In this document: one piece after another, positions 13,326 through 26,289 of the stretch
How the letters are laid out: each line of letters starts with the position of its first letter
Position numbering within the stretch: position 1 is the first letter of the stretch
Origin: Lumnitzera littorea
Taxonomy: Eukaryota > Streptophyta > Magnoliopsida > Myrtales > Combretaceae
Assembly (NCBI GenBank): GCA_024138015.1
Contig: JAMXBB010000003.1
Span: 73,553,813-73,617,812 of the forward strand
Length of the DNA: 64,000 bases
Reading direction: 5' to 3'
Notes under the pieces: generated by a model
Seen by the model: the letters and a program-made list of their open reading frames with translations, nothing else
Database searches by the model: none
What the model was told of the DNA's origin: nothing
Position numbers and translations under genes: made by a program

Positions 13326-15028
13326 TATATATTTCACAATATAAGTTTCAAGATAAATATTGGATACCATCACCTCATACCCTTACCCTACCCTATAGGT
13401 ATAGGTTTTATGAACTTATAACTTGGAATATATTATGTAGCCTTAAATACCTATTCAGAACCCATTTGATCGAATATGGTTCAGGTGAGTATCCTGTACA
13501 ATAAAGTTACTTGCTTACTCGTAAGAGTGGTTTAATGTTTTGATTTGACCTAGAAGCATGTGGTTTGAATAAAAATGAGGATCCAACTTGGTTCACCTCA
13601 TATTAAATTATAATTGCTTTGTAGAAGCATGTTCTTTTTTTTTCTTTCTGTGAAAGTAGAACTACAAAATATACGTATGGGAAATTACAAAAAGAAAAGG
13701 AAAAGTTTGTGAACCATCGAATTCTTATTACTTTTTTTCTTTAAGAATATAACTAGGAATAATATACTCGTAAAGAAATAAGTAGCTGCATAAATGTAAT
13801 TGTTGTGTAAAACGAGTAATAAAAACTGTACGTTGAATTGTCTGGATTATTCTAATATATATGTGTTGCCTGGAACGGATGCACATAGATTTAATGTGAT
13901 TTTTTTTTTTTTTTTTTGGCCATTCCATGCATTTATACTATTTAAAATGAGACAGAAATAAAATGAAGGTAAAATAAAAACCAGACATGTAGTAGGCAAT
14001 AGACATGAATAAGTCATTTCCTCAAACACCAGATTTTAATAGCGAACGTGAAGAAGAATACAAATAAAACACTTTCATAATGCACAGATAAGAACAAAAC
14101 AACTTAATAATAACACTCGTTATCATCATTATGTTTGGCAATGTATTTCAAAAGTGCCATTTAATATGAAATTCTAGTCATTAACCAAATTAAAGAAAAT
14201 AAATAGAGGCAACAAAGATACTTAGCGGAACGAGGGATTATGTGAAATATTTTGTATTTGTAGCTTCAGAAATTTTTCGTCAGTGTAAATAAGTTAAGAT
14301 TAGAACTTAAGTTTGATTTGAAAAACCAAAAGTCGACTTAGTTAATAAACTAGTTTAGGCTCACTTTTTTTTAAAATATTTATCATATAATTTATTAATC
14401 CAATCAACATACATGAGTCACCAGCTGCCACCATTGAAACCAACGAAGCAAATAATTGACTTATCATAACATCCAAAGAAACCAAAGAATTTTAATTCAA
14501 AATAAAAAAAAGAAGAAGAAGAAGAAGAAGTTATATATATTTCTGCAAAATAAATCAATATCCCGACTCTAGTCGCTCATGTACGTGAATTATGATCCAA
14601 TGTAAATGACCCTTTCCCCTTTCACCTTAAGAATACTGGACAAAATATTGCTTAATTCATACATCCTTCTATTCATATCTAATATCCATATCACAGGGAT
14701 ACAGCTATTCTTACGTGTGTCCCGAAAGCCAAATTATTATTTCACTCGCTATTAATTAGTATTTGGTACTATATGTTATATATTGTTGGTAAAGTTGAAT
14801 GAAATATCACTCGAAAATACAGCCACTTGTCTGACCACGTATACTTAATCAATCATTTAATTTTATGGAGGATCCAAAATGGTCTCCCAGATAAAACATA
14901 AGAAAAAAATTCACATGTTACGTTTGGCTAAAAATATTAACATTTCCTAAGAATCAAAAGATCCAAAAACACTTTGAGCCATATCGATAACACGTCAGTA
15001 AAACTTGGGAGTACCCACTTATAAGTCT
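13326..15028. other. AT-rich intergenic DNA, no gene seen
   Basis: No supported gene. Poly-T at about 13899-13917 and a (GAA)n tract at about 14511-14529. Short minus-strand open frames across the poly-T tract (13728-14029) are AT-run artefacts. Confidence 0.5.
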
Positions 15029-15217
15029 TTAGTTGTAGTTATGGAAATAGGAAGCCACGAAACAGGAACGTAATAAATACAGGAAACTGCACGAATACAA
15101 ATCGTCGGCTATCTCGCCCGTCTTCGCCGGGCCGATCTCTGTTTTCCGAGCCTCCGCTAAAAACATCATTGGTTGACTATCACCCAGGGGTTTTACGAAA
15201 GTTCGAAAATCCTCCAT
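15029..15217 (-). CDS. Small unassigned ORF behind a TATA box
   Basis: I do not recognise this protein. From the ATG at 15217 the frame gives 62 codons: MEDFRTFVKPLGDSQPMMFL at the start, then a charged middle containing ARKTEIGPAKTGEIADDL, then a hydrophobic, aromatic tail. The codons are more balanced in base composition than the flanking DNA. About 95 bp upstream on the same strand is CCTATATATAC (15316-15326), a good plant TATA box. The 3' part reads less like protein, and a possible splice donor (TCCTGTATTT) falls near codon 48, so this may be the first exon of a small or broken gene rather than a complete ORF. No second exon was found downstream. It could also be chance or a TE fragment. 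Confidence 0.25.
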   Translation of the reverse strand: MEDFRTFVKPLGDSQPMMFLAEARKTEIGPAKTGEIADDLYSCSFLYLLRSCFVASYFHNYN

Positions 15218-15315
15218 GTCAAAACCACGAGTGTAAGTGTTTGATTTTATACTCAACAGTATAATGTGGGGCTAAATTATAATGTCTGAAATGTTGGTTC
15301 GTCATTGAAAAGTAT

Positions 15316-15326
15316 ATATAGGGGAT
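15316..15326 (-). promoter_or_regulatory. TATA box upstream of the small ORF
   Basis: On the minus strand the sequence reads CCTATATATAC, about 90-100 bp before the ATG at 15217. This spacing suits a transcript start near 15285-15290 and a short leader. It is seen in sequence only; no transcript evidence is available. Confidence 0.3.
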
Positions 15327-15329
15327 CTT

Positions 15330-18152
15330 AAGAGAGCTGAAAATGTTTAATACCACAACTTGTTATTTTTGAGATAATTCTGTGATCATCTGATCCCAAT
15401 ATACATGTATCGCCTACTTTTCTACTCTTCCTAATCTTGAGCATTTAACATAAGATGTTTAGCCCTCGTAGCCAAACAAAAAGCTTATTTACTCTCATTG
15501 ATGGGAAAAAAGATTCAACGGTGATATTACTTTATAGTAAGGATTTTTAGGAGGCTTTTCCCTATATCACTACTAATAAGTGGGTAAAAGTTGTTGGTAT
15601 TTGAACACATATCAAGTAAAATGTGTCGGTCAAAGGCATTTTATGGTTCTAGTCCAGCGAATTATTTATTTATTTACACTTTTATAGTTTAAAAAATTTT
15701 CTAGATGAATTCTCGTACCTAAGAAATGTAGGTGGTGAATTATGAACTTTGGAGGTGGCAGCAATGGAGAGATAGACCTGGATGTTTTAGATGCTAAGAG
15801 GAAAACAAAAAAAAAGGATTGTGTTTGTAAGATTTGATGTACATATAATAGAGCATTTGACCTCGTATGGACCTCAAAAGTCAAATATGAACATTATAGG
15901 CCATACAACTTAGACCAAAAGCTGTTGTTTATATTTGCTGAATTTAATTATGCTGGATACGGCAAGGTGGTGCTTTCAGTTCCGATCCGTTCCGAGATTA
16001 TAATTCCAAATGTGCAACTTAAGACCTCATACTCAATTTTCGTGGAAGGAATCTTCAGTCACAAGTTAACAAGAGCTCATCCCAAAACATTTGGAGTCGA
16101 TTTTCAATGCTCAATAATAATTCCACTTTTATACACGACATGAGGGCCGTGTTGTTTCCAATTTTACTTTTTACCTTTCATTAGATTCCTACAAGACACG
16201 GTTATAATTTTTCCCTTCTTACATGTCGGGAAAACTATTCCTATTGGAAAACCTATTATCAGAATCAGACATCACTAGTTTTAGCGTTTATTTTCGTTAT
16301 GCAGCTGCAATATAATTTTTGTAAAGCATTAAAACTTGGTCGGGATACGATCGAAACTGGGATCCAATGAGGTGCATCAAATTATTCAAGCACTTTCCTA
16401 TATTCACTTTACGATCACAGTTTGATGGCCCAATATGGTGGAAAAATCAGGGACAGATAAGACTGTAGGATCCAGTGAAAGCTCTCATCCAAAAAGTAAA
16501 AGCTTAAAGGAGCACTTGATAATTGTACACTGCCCATTTCACTTTTGGCAAGACATCTGACTTTGGTTTGTTTTTGTGTTTGAGTTACTTCATTTATTGT
16601 AATCGGACGCGAATTGTAACCTGATCCTATATTGTTTTGGTAGCTCGATCTAAAGGGGAATTTTTTTAGTACACACCGATCTTGATCTTATGGGTCTGTA
16701 CACAAATGGCTTTAGGGTTTCACAATATATAATATATCAATTATTCTTATAAAATAAGAATTCGATCTCTTCTAATTCAATGGCATAGGCCACATTGGTA
16801 GACCCACATAAACTCTCTTGTATGTTTTTTTTTTTTTTCCTTGCAATTTATTTCTTATTAAATATCTGCTATTCACGCAATATTTTGTAGCAAAAGAATT
16901 ATCGTGTGAAAGTATGCTTGAACTCATAAGGTGTATATAATACCCACTAAATTTTTATAGTTTGAAAAACAACCACAATTGAATTTAAATAATCCCGAAA
17001 TTTTAATTTCTTATGGATACATCCCCCTACTCATCAAATTGTAGTTTAACACTTACTAAAGTCTCAACCCGTGTTTCTTTAGACGGGAAAAGCAAATATC
17101 TTTTATTGTTTCTAAGGGTTTATGAAAGGTACAATTTGTAAGTTTGAAAAGATGTATGAATAGTGAGTAGAGGGGTTATTTTCAATTGGAGACTATATAT
17201 ATATATATATATATATATGTCTGTATGTATATGTATATTCCATATATATGTAAGATAAGATTAAATATTTGAAAGTTATCAGATGGATATTTGCTAAAAT
17301 GGTGTCTTCATTATATATATATATAATATCTCCTATTTAGAGATAGCATCATGAATCATGATAGCAAATTGACAACAGTAGATATAAATGGGAAGGTTGT
17401 GGCCATTACGCGTGGATTTGCGTGACACGCGGAATATGCCTTGCTATTAAACTTCATTGGAATGTGCTCTATAGATTTTAATAATATAATGTTATTATAA
17501 TGCTAATCAAAACAACTTATTATAAAGTATTACTATATTACTTTCTTTTTTTGTCTTTTTATTTAATTAATTAGTTAACTTATTGTTTAAATAATATGTT
17601 AAGCTAATTTAATAGAATGGATGATATAAATTAAGTTTTTATAAATTAAAGATTTAAATTGATCAACGTTATAATAACGTTAAACAACGTTATCTTAAAA
17701 ACCTCCTTTTTAAATATTTTTTTGTCTTAGAAGAAAAGAGACCAAGTGTTTACTCTTATTTATTTATTTATTTATTTTCCTAAGCAGTAGTACTAAACTG
17801 ATACCATACAGCGGTTGTCAACACAAATCAAGTTATTGTTTTCTATATCATGATGAGTAGATCACAAATGATATATATACTTTTGGAGCCATTAACTCTA
17901 TATGCTTATTGAACAAAAATTTTTATGTCTTTACATATTAATTATAAAATTTAGAAAAAAAAAAGTGTATAAACATGTAAAAAGTATTTCTATCTAGTAT
18001 TTTAACAAGTATTTATTAAGGTTGAAAGAATCCATTAGTGTCCCTCATAAGTATATTTTATATAGGAATAAATTACACTTAGGATGCTTGTATTACCACA
18101 CCTTTTTACTTTTTATATGATATGATTATTTTTATAATTAAGTACTTGTGTT
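15330..18152. other. Intergenic DNA, no gene seen
   Basis: No convincing coding region. A plus-strand open frame at 15925-16143 lacks recognisable motifs. (TA)n lies at 17194-17218 and near 17314-17326, and a TTTA-rich tract at about 17758-17776. The part from 15.9 to 16.6 kb is somewhat less AT-rich, but no domain could be read in any frame. Confidence 0.45.
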
Positions 18153-18716
18153 TTAAAAAATAGTGAAAAAAGTAGCATAGTTAGGAACTGTTGGTTCTAA
18201 AATAAAGAGACCAAATAAAATGAACCGACTCTTTGGTTTTTCTAAAGACATGGGGCGTGTCTTCACAAATGGTATGGCGTCGTAACAGATGGACTTAAGT
18301 TTGCGCAGCTTTTGGAGAACCAAAGCAGCTGTATTGATATAAAAAATGCTCAGGATGTCCATCACTTCATAAGCAGCAACTAGGCTAGTCTTCTAGGTGT
18401 TTACTGGGACGACATTGAGTTGAAAAATGATCTCATAATCCAATTCAGGACCAGAGGCAACGTCTACAAGCGGAACCACTTTCATTTAAGAAAGAAACTC
18501 ATCTCCCTCTGTAAGCATAAGATCAAGTAATTCTTCCTTATAAGACGGGAAAATCCTGAGGTCGGTATGTCAGGTTGAGCGCCCAACTGCTTTCACAAAA
18601 TAAGATTCTGTTTTCCGGACCTAGAGAACATCAAGATCCTCTTTGCAAATGTGGTAACGATTGGGTCGAAACTTGGAAGCTACATTAGTCAACAAATCTT
18701 CTGGAAGAATTTCGGT
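18153..18716 (-). pseudogene. Relic of a gamma-clade (RDR3/4/5-like) RNA-dependent RNA polymerase
   Basis: One minus-strand frame stays open for 188 codons apart from four internal stops: TAG at codon 32, TGA at 49, TAA at 77, TAG at 108. Between the stops it reads as ordinary globular protein, for example VPLVDVASGPELDYEIIFQL and ALVLQKLRKLKSICYDAIPF. In plant RDR proteins the segment before the catalytic region has a P-Y-E-I-L/V-F-x-L-N-S-L motif. Some 40-50 residues later comes an L-x-K-L-x-x-L-K-x-x-C-Y-x-P helix, often followed by F-V-K-T. Both appear here in the right order and spacing. The family match is from memory of the motifs and needs a search. All four stops can be reached from CAG, CGA or CAA by a single C-to-T change, as expected for methylated, silenced plant DNA. 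The catalytic DxDGD motif is not present in the window, so this is a fragment, not a working gene. Confidence 0.45.
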
Positions 18717-19499
18717 TCATATTTGAGTTAATGGAAGGAAATATTATTTATGTAAAAAAATAAAATATTATGAATTGTTAGGGTTTGGGAAAAAGAAAAA
18801 TAAAATAGCAAAAAAAGAAAATTTTCAAAAATACGTTCATAGAAAAATATTTCCAAGAATATAACGCCCATCAAAATCCCTATTGCAAGAAGCAATTTTG
18901 TATGGAATAAAATCCCTACTAAGCCTACTCTTCTTCTTCCTTCATCTTCATTATAGAACTTATTATCTCTCTCTCTAAAAAACTTCCATATGAAATCCTC
19001 TTCACACATTGCCATTTTCAACTCATTTTAAAAAAAAAAATTGTAGATTTTGCATAGGAATATAGTGTATGAGAAATCTTGAGAAAATTTTTTAGAAAAC
19101 AACATCAAAAACTTTTTATCTCCCTAGTTTCTCTCTCTTGAAGTCGATGAACAAAAAGGTAACTTTTTTTTTTCTCTTTTAATTAGTTTTATGAACATGC
19201 AAATGTGTGAAATAATATTGTTATTGAGAATATGATGATAAATTGTTGTCCATATCAATTTTTTTTTTTTTTTACATTTCAAATTGTCCATGTTGATTTA
19301 TTATACATATACTCATAATATGTGATATGAGTAGACTTATTATTATTAATGTAATTGGTTGACTTATTATTATCAATTGTCGCGAGTATGCTTCTTTACA
19401 TTGAATTTAGTCGTTGTGCCAGTAGTTATTCATAAATGTGCAACTATACATGTAAGATATGGGTTGTTTCAGTATTGTAAATTTTATTGGGCTAATGTG
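18717..19499. other. AT-rich spacer between the RDR relic and the solo LTR
   Basis: A minus-strand open frame at 18728-19021 is rich in F, I, L and Y, as expected for translated AT-rich DNA, and shows no domain. Poly-T tracts lie near 19164-19173 and 19259-19273. No gene called. Confidence 0.5.
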
Positions 19500-19504
19500 A
19501 TAAA

Positions 19505-22500
19505 TGTAATATCTCATAAATTAGTAATCAAGACATAAATATCTAAGTATTAAAACAAAACTCCATCCTCATACGATTAAGTTAGAACCTTATAAGAAAC
19601 TTAATAACCCTAATTGAGAAATTCTTGTATATTTGGAAACGCATAATATAATAAGAATATAAAAAATATAACCAAAATAGTGAAAATTTATTCTATATGA
19701 GATCCGAAAGTTGAATTTAGAGCAATCGTACCAAAATTTAAGGTTTTTAGGAAAAGTTATCCGATTAAACTCAAACTTTACCACAAAGTTAGAAAAGTTA
19801 GTTGAAATGATTAATTAAAGTTAGATTTAAAAAATAATGACAAAAATTCCAAATTTTAGCCCTAGAAGTGTCATTAATTATTATAGTATAAAACTAATCG
19901 AAATCCCTAAAACTGAGCTCGGAATGCAGTGAGGATTTAGAGATAAGTTCATTAGGTAATAAAATAAAATAATATAGCATAATATACTATATGAGTATAC
20001 AAGTATTTTTATGAGCATACCCAATATATATAATAAATATACTCGTAAATTAACTTAAAATTATATAATTATGTCTAATAAGTGATAAAATAGCAAAATT
20101 AAATATGAAAAGCATCTTAAAAATAAAAGACATGCTAGAAACATAATTACATGTATATAATTATTCATTGCGTGTATGATATATATATGCATATATTACC
20201 AAAATCATTAAATACTAATATAAAGTACTAAAATACCCTAAAATATCATCTAAAAATTATAAAAAAAAAAAAAGAAACAATATGGAATATGATTGGATTA
20301 AATGTTGAACAGCTTAAAAAGAATAACTAGCTACATCAAAAGTAATTAAACAAAAATTTGACACCTCGTACTTGCAAATTCCTTAAAAGAATAAACAAAT
20401 AAATAAAACAATAATTACTTAATGGCCAAGAAAAAATACTTAGATTTAACATTTTGGTAATCAAAAACACCTAAAGAAAATTTGGAAAAATATTTAGAAA
20501 AAATAGGAAAAGCAGAGCAAAAACCGAGCCTAGCTAGTTTCCAAACAAAACCTTGATCTGTTGTGACACCCTTTCACCACCATGGAACACCACCAACGTC
20601 CTTGCTGGCCAACATACCCCCATTGGTCAATGGTGGTCAAAGCACCGATGAACAGGTCGGTCAAATTTCTGCCTTATATTCTTATAATTTCTAAAAATAT
20701 TAAATAAAGTTAGAAAATTATGAAAAAAATTATATATAGGTTATTTTATATATACTTTCATGTTGCAATTTTATTTTTGTAAAATTGTAATTATTTTATG
20801 TACATGCTTGAGAAAATCACTGTTCATTTGAATTTTGACTTTCAAAATAAATACACTAAATGATGTAGTTTCTAGTTCAAAATTTTTGTGTAGGATATAC
20901 ATGATATATAGATAATTTCTATATAGTCTAATTTTTTATTTGAATATTTTTAATATTTATTGTATTTTTTGGCCTTAAAATAGCTATAAATTAGATTGAA
21001 TATGTGAAATAAATAGGATTTACGAAATTAAATGGTGAAATTAACCTATACTGATTTCTAATGAAGTATGATGATGTTAGGATAGGTTAAAAATAATTTT
21101 GTGCAAAAAGAATCATATTTTGGTAATTAAGTGTAATTTAGGGGTAAAATAGTAATTTTGAATATATAGGTAATGAATTGATAACACGAAAATAAGTAAT
21201 CATTGAGTTCCCTATATTTTTAGGAGTCTATAGAAATTTTTGGAAATTATTTGGTGACCTAAACTATTTATTACAAATTTACGTAGTAAAATGACTTAAA
21301 TTACAAATTGGGACGTATTTTTAGTAATAATAGGTTAAAATGTAATAAATAGTTGAATAAAAACTATGTATGAGTGTAATGATCAAATTAGATAAAAAGT
21401 GTATTTTTAATATAATTAATGATATTTTACTGATTGGGATACGTTATTTATGTATTAGGTTAGATAATACTTATATTATAGTGTTATAATGACAAATCAA
21501 GTAAAATATAATTTAATAACATAAATTACGTATAATACGATAATATTTATATAGATATGTATAATTGTATTCAAAACTTGAACTACCTGCTAAAAGTCAT
21601 ATCTAGAAATAGGACCCGTCACACGTGTCGTTAAGTCTATATGAACTCAATGACATAAATTTTATTAAAATCAGACAATCTTAAATAATATAACTTATAA
21701 CTCTATAATATTGTAAAATGTACGTATTACGGTAACCTACCAAAATTGAAATGTGATTAAATCAATTAAAAGTATATTTTGATATGATCGAAATAATATA
21801 TAATACGTAATAGTATAAATTACGTATATTATCAATAATTAATAACTTAACTCGATATATATATATATATATATATATAATAACAAAACTATATATTATT
21901 GTGATGATATATTTATATAAATATAATCGTTTTAGATCAAACTCTAATGTTTTCGTATTTATTATGAAAACTAAATTTGGATTTTGTGTATATAAGATAT
22001 CCTAGAGGTCAAACTGTTGACAACTCGAGTCTTCTGTAGTGAGCGTTTGACCAAGTAAGTGGGATCAATACTTTACAGCATTTCGGGATACTATTTCAAA
22101 ATATCTGGAGACTTTGGTATATATTGGCTTGTAATTGTATTTAGCTATTTGTACATATACAACATTTGTGGTAGGGTTTTGATTTCCTGTGATGGGAGTT
22201 GATCTTTATGATATGGTTATTCTATGAATATTATTATGTTTAAATTGTTTGAGGTTGGTTAATCACCTTGAAATGATGAATTAACTCAAACTTGGCTTAA
22301 AATCTAATTTGATATACATCACAACTCACTAGGAATAACAACTAGGATTTTCGGGCCAAACACGAACTCCCTTTGATAAGGATAGTTGAAATGGTCCTTA
22401 CCTTATCCTTAGTCGAATTAAGTGACAAGAGAGAAGGTTGCAGCAAGATTGGGGGTTGTGGTTTAAAGATGGTTAGGGAGGAGGGTGTTCTCTATTATAT

Positions 22501-23182
22501 AAGCTCTGATTTAGTTTCGATCCATAAGTATATGATGTCAATCTTCTCAATTCGAATTAAAGTGGGCATAATTTCTTTAATCTCATAATAAACCGGATAA
22601 CGTCATGCGATAACATTTACTTATACATACATTACATCCAACCGACTTAATTGAAAACCTTGCTTGTGATGTGTTGAATGTATATTTATGTCTCTGCCCC
22701 ACTTATTAAGCAAGTTGTCGCTTATTCCTCTATAGTTTGTTTTACAAGTTTCAATTGGATTACAAATGCCTATGCAACAACAGAACATTAGTAAACTGGG
22801 ATGGGGTGTGAGATGTAACAAAAAATGGCTAGTTATTACTTTTAGTAATAGCTTTCTTATTTTTTAAGGAAAACTATATAGGACTCCTCAAGGAGCTTGG
22901 TAGTTTTCAATATTTTGGTCTGTATATGAAATGATAGGTATTTGTAGGATTTATTATCACCCTTTTATAACATCAAATTACAAATTTATTTTTAACAAAT
23001 TATTTTAAAGGATCACTTCATAGATTTATATGAAACAGGTATTGAATTAGATGCTTCAAAGGAGTAGAGTTGAGTATGCTTGATGTGAACTAGGTTTAGG
23101 ATAGCAATTATAAGAATAATTTCTATCTTAGGATGACTCACACGATAAGATTGTTACTGTTTCATCTTTTCGGGGCGTGACA
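19505..23182 (+). mobile_element. Solo LTR 1 of a long-LTR family, with 5-bp TSD
   Basis: The unit starts TGTAATATCTC and ends CGGGGCGTGACA. These ends are inverted relatives of each other (complement of the right end: TGTCACGCCCCG), the usual pattern for many plant Ty3/gypsy LTRs. It is flanked on both sides by ATAAA (19500-19504 and 23183-23187), a perfect 5-bp target duplication. The length is about 3.7 kb. No gag or pol motif and no primer site were seen inside, so it is a solo LTR left by LTR-LTR recombination rather than a whole element. Its right half aligns by eye with solo LTR 2 (23292-26154) and with 54.9-56.1 kb: landmarks GTGGGATCAATAC, ATATCTGGAGACTTTGG, CTTATCCTTAGTCGAATTAA and AGCAAGTTGTCGCTTATTCC. 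A trinucleotide-like CACCACC patch near 20577 also recurs in solo LTR 2. Short open frames inside it (for example 22373-22588) are chance. Confidence 0.65.
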
Positions 23183-23291
23183 ATAAATAGGTGAGAATGG
23201 ATAATGTGTAGGTAGTTTGCTATATTAGAGGAAATATTATGGAAAGGGAAGATGAGCTATGCTACGATAAATGCCCGACAACAGTAATTAG

Positions 23292-26154
23292 TGTAAGCTT
23301 TAAATATAAACTAAGTAACCGTAGGATTGAACTTAGTACATAGTTTAAGGTGATTGGTTAAATGATTCGATCAAGCCTAAATTATAAATTAAAGCTAGAA
23401 ATATTAGGAAAAATGATCTTGTAAGTTTGAATTTAAGAAAATAAGTAATAAAATTTTTAAATTTTAAGTATATTACTCGTTATTTAGTGAAAATGCGTAA
23501 AGTGCATTCCGATAACTAACAAATCGCTAAAGATAAATTATATATATACGAAAAATCATAGAATGAATTAAACAATATTTAGAAGTGTTTACTTATACCC
23601 TACATGTATTTACATGTAGGTAGAAATACGTAAAATTACCTAAATTGCTCGAAATTAACCAAATAATGAAAGAAAATTATAAAAAAATAAAAGAAAAATC
23701 AGAAAAAAAAAATCAAAGAAATAGGGAATGCTCTAAATCAAGTTGTGGCAGTTGAGGGAAGTAAGAAAAAAATTGAACCAATCAAAATCAAACACTCTAA
23801 AGGCAAGAAAATTCTCTAAGCTTATTTAGGTTGTTAGGAGTTGGAAAAAATTGAGACAATTGAAAATTGAGAAGGAAATTAGGGTTTAGGAAAAATTTAC
23901 TCAAAACTGTACATTTAATGCGATTAGGCCGAATCTATGGGTCACCACCACTTAGAACAGACCACCACCACCACCACCACCCCACTCCAAACCGATCGCC
24001 TAAATTGGCCGACATACCTTAAATTGGTGTTGGTAGCCGAAAGCTCAAAAACTAAGTGAGTCCCAAATCTCATCCAATTTTGCAAAATTTCTTAAAATTA
24101 TTAATTTTACCTAGAAAATTGTGAAAGTTGTTATTATGATGTTTTATTATACGTAGATTTAAGGAAAAATAGTGATTAAATTTAATTACGTCTGTAAATA
24201 TAAGATTTTTAAAAAATTGAACAAAATCAAGCATGTTTAGAATTAGAAATAAATAGACTTAGGAGTGTAGTTTAGAGCTCAATTTTTTTTTTTGTAAAAT
24301 ACTTAAGTAATATAGAATAGTGCTATAAAGCTATTCTTTTAAAATTAATTTTCAAAAATTTTAAGTAAATTTTTAGTCCTAAAATGATGAGAAAACTACG
24401 TAATTTTAGATTAATTAAGTAATTAAATGACTAATTACTGATTTAGAAGGTAATTAGATGTTTAAGGATGTTAATCTCTGATGTGGAAATCTAATCCTAG
24501 TATTTGGATTGTTAATTGCAATTAATATAGGAATTATGTAGTAAATGTGAGTAATTTAGTAATATGCAAAATAAGAATTTTAATAAATATAAAATAATAG
24601 GTTAAATTGGATAATATAATAATAATATCAGTACATATTAAATCTAGTACAAAAATTAATTTTCGGTAATTATACAAAAATTGTAAAATTTTCTCACATT
24701 GGAAGTAAATCCGGTACACTAATCAGGATTATAGTGTACCAAGTGGGTTAGAATAATGAATTAAGACTTAGTATGATATTAAGATACTCAAGCTTAATGT
24801 GATTAATTTCACATTAGGGTTTGAAACATATTTTAGGATTACTTATAGTTGAAATCGAATTAGAACCTAAACTGGAATCAGATTCGGAAACCGAACCTCA
24901 TATTAATGTAAGATGAATCGTTAATAAGTGATAGGTATATAAGGAGAATTGAGTTAAATCCTAACTTAGAATATGTATCATTCAAGTATAATTACTAAAA
25001 AGAGCATATTTATATTATAGGACATACGGAGACAAATCAACCTACAGCAAGTGGTTGAGCAACTCAAAATTCCAAGTAAGTTGAGTTTAATGCTTCATTG
25101 TATTTTGGAGTACTATTTTAGAGTACTTGGAGACTTAGGTTTGTGTATGATTGCGATTGTAAGTAGTCTTATGCATGTGCTTGTGTATTTGATTTCATGT
25201 TGAAATCTGTGTTATATTTGATGACTGTTATGATTGGATTGGTGTGGAATTATCTGGTCATTCTAAATTGAATATAATCATAATCAACTTAAATACCCTA
25301 AAAAGACATGCATTGCAACCTTATAGGGGATCATTAGAATTTTCCAACCAAACACCGATACTTTCGAAAAAGATAGCGTTGGATAGCAAATTGGTCTTTT
25401 CCTTATCCTTAGCTGAATTAAGTGATAAGAAAGGAGGTCGCGTGAGAATGAGGGCATTAGTTCGAAGAATATACCTAGGAGGAGCAGTATCTCCATTGCA
25501 CAAACCTAGGTTTGGTTATATGTTGTTACATAATATGAAAACTTTCCAACTTAGATTAGAGTAGGTGAAATTGTTTTGATTTCACAACGGACTGAACTAT
25601 GTTGTGTGATGGCACTTGTTCGTTACCTTTCATGAAAATAATTGCTTGATAACCCTGATTGTGCTTGTATATATTCATGAGTCTCCAATTCAACTTATTG
25701 AGTTGTAGTTGCTCATACCCGCATGATTCTTTTGTAGATCCTGACTTTTGATTAATTATGCCATGTTACAACTATCTAAAGGTTAGTTCTCTTTTGAAGC
25801 TCTAGGGAGTGAGAATCAACCAATCTATGATAAAGTTTTTGTTTTGGGTCTTGTTAGAATCTTTAAGATGAAGAACAGATGTATAATATGTAAACTAGCT
25901 AATTGCTATGATATGGTGTAGAATCACCTAGGAACTCTACGATAATATATATGTAATTATATGTATATGACTTAAGATTTTACTTTTATTGTAAATTTTC
26001 ACTAAAAATTTTAGTTGAACTGTTTACTTCAAAGCGAGGAGTCGTTGATGCCTTGTATAGATCGTATCTATGATAGACATTGTGAGGTCAGTTCTTATTA
26101 TAAGTTGGTTTATATGGTAGGATTGTTGCAACTCTATAACTTCGGGACATAACA
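23292..26154 (+). mobile_element. Solo LTR 2 of the same family, with 5-bp TSD
   Basis: This unit starts TGTAAGCTTTAAAT and ends TTCGGGACATAACA. It is flanked by ATTAG on both sides (23287-23291 and 26155-26159), a perfect target duplication different from that of solo LTR 1. It shares with solo LTR 1 the CACCACC patch (about 23941-23982), the TTGGAGACTTAGG and CTTATCCTTAGCTGAATTAA stretches, and the end structure. The 5' part is strongly diverged. It lies only about 100 bp beyond solo LTR 1 in the same orientation. The two different TSDs argue for two separate insertions, not one duplicated LTR. The 106-codon open frame at 25244-25564 lies wholly within this LTR and is not a gene. Confidence 0.6.
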
Positions 26155-26289
26155 ATTAGGGTACCAATTGGAGCAACTTATGATTAGTTGGTTGGCTTGA
26201 TATGTAACCAACTTTAGGTTGACATGAATACTCATTAGGTTAATTTGATTAACAGATGTCCCTTTGTAGGAAGGAGAAGGGACATGTTC

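Noticed and set aside
18728..19021. 97-codon minus-strand open frame
   Set aside because: Composition (F, I, L, Y, N) is what AT-rich DNA gives by chance; no domain or conserved motif.
25244..25564. 106-codon plus-strand open frame
   Set aside because: It lies wholly inside solo LTR 2, and the aligned segments in the other two LTR copies do not keep the frame.
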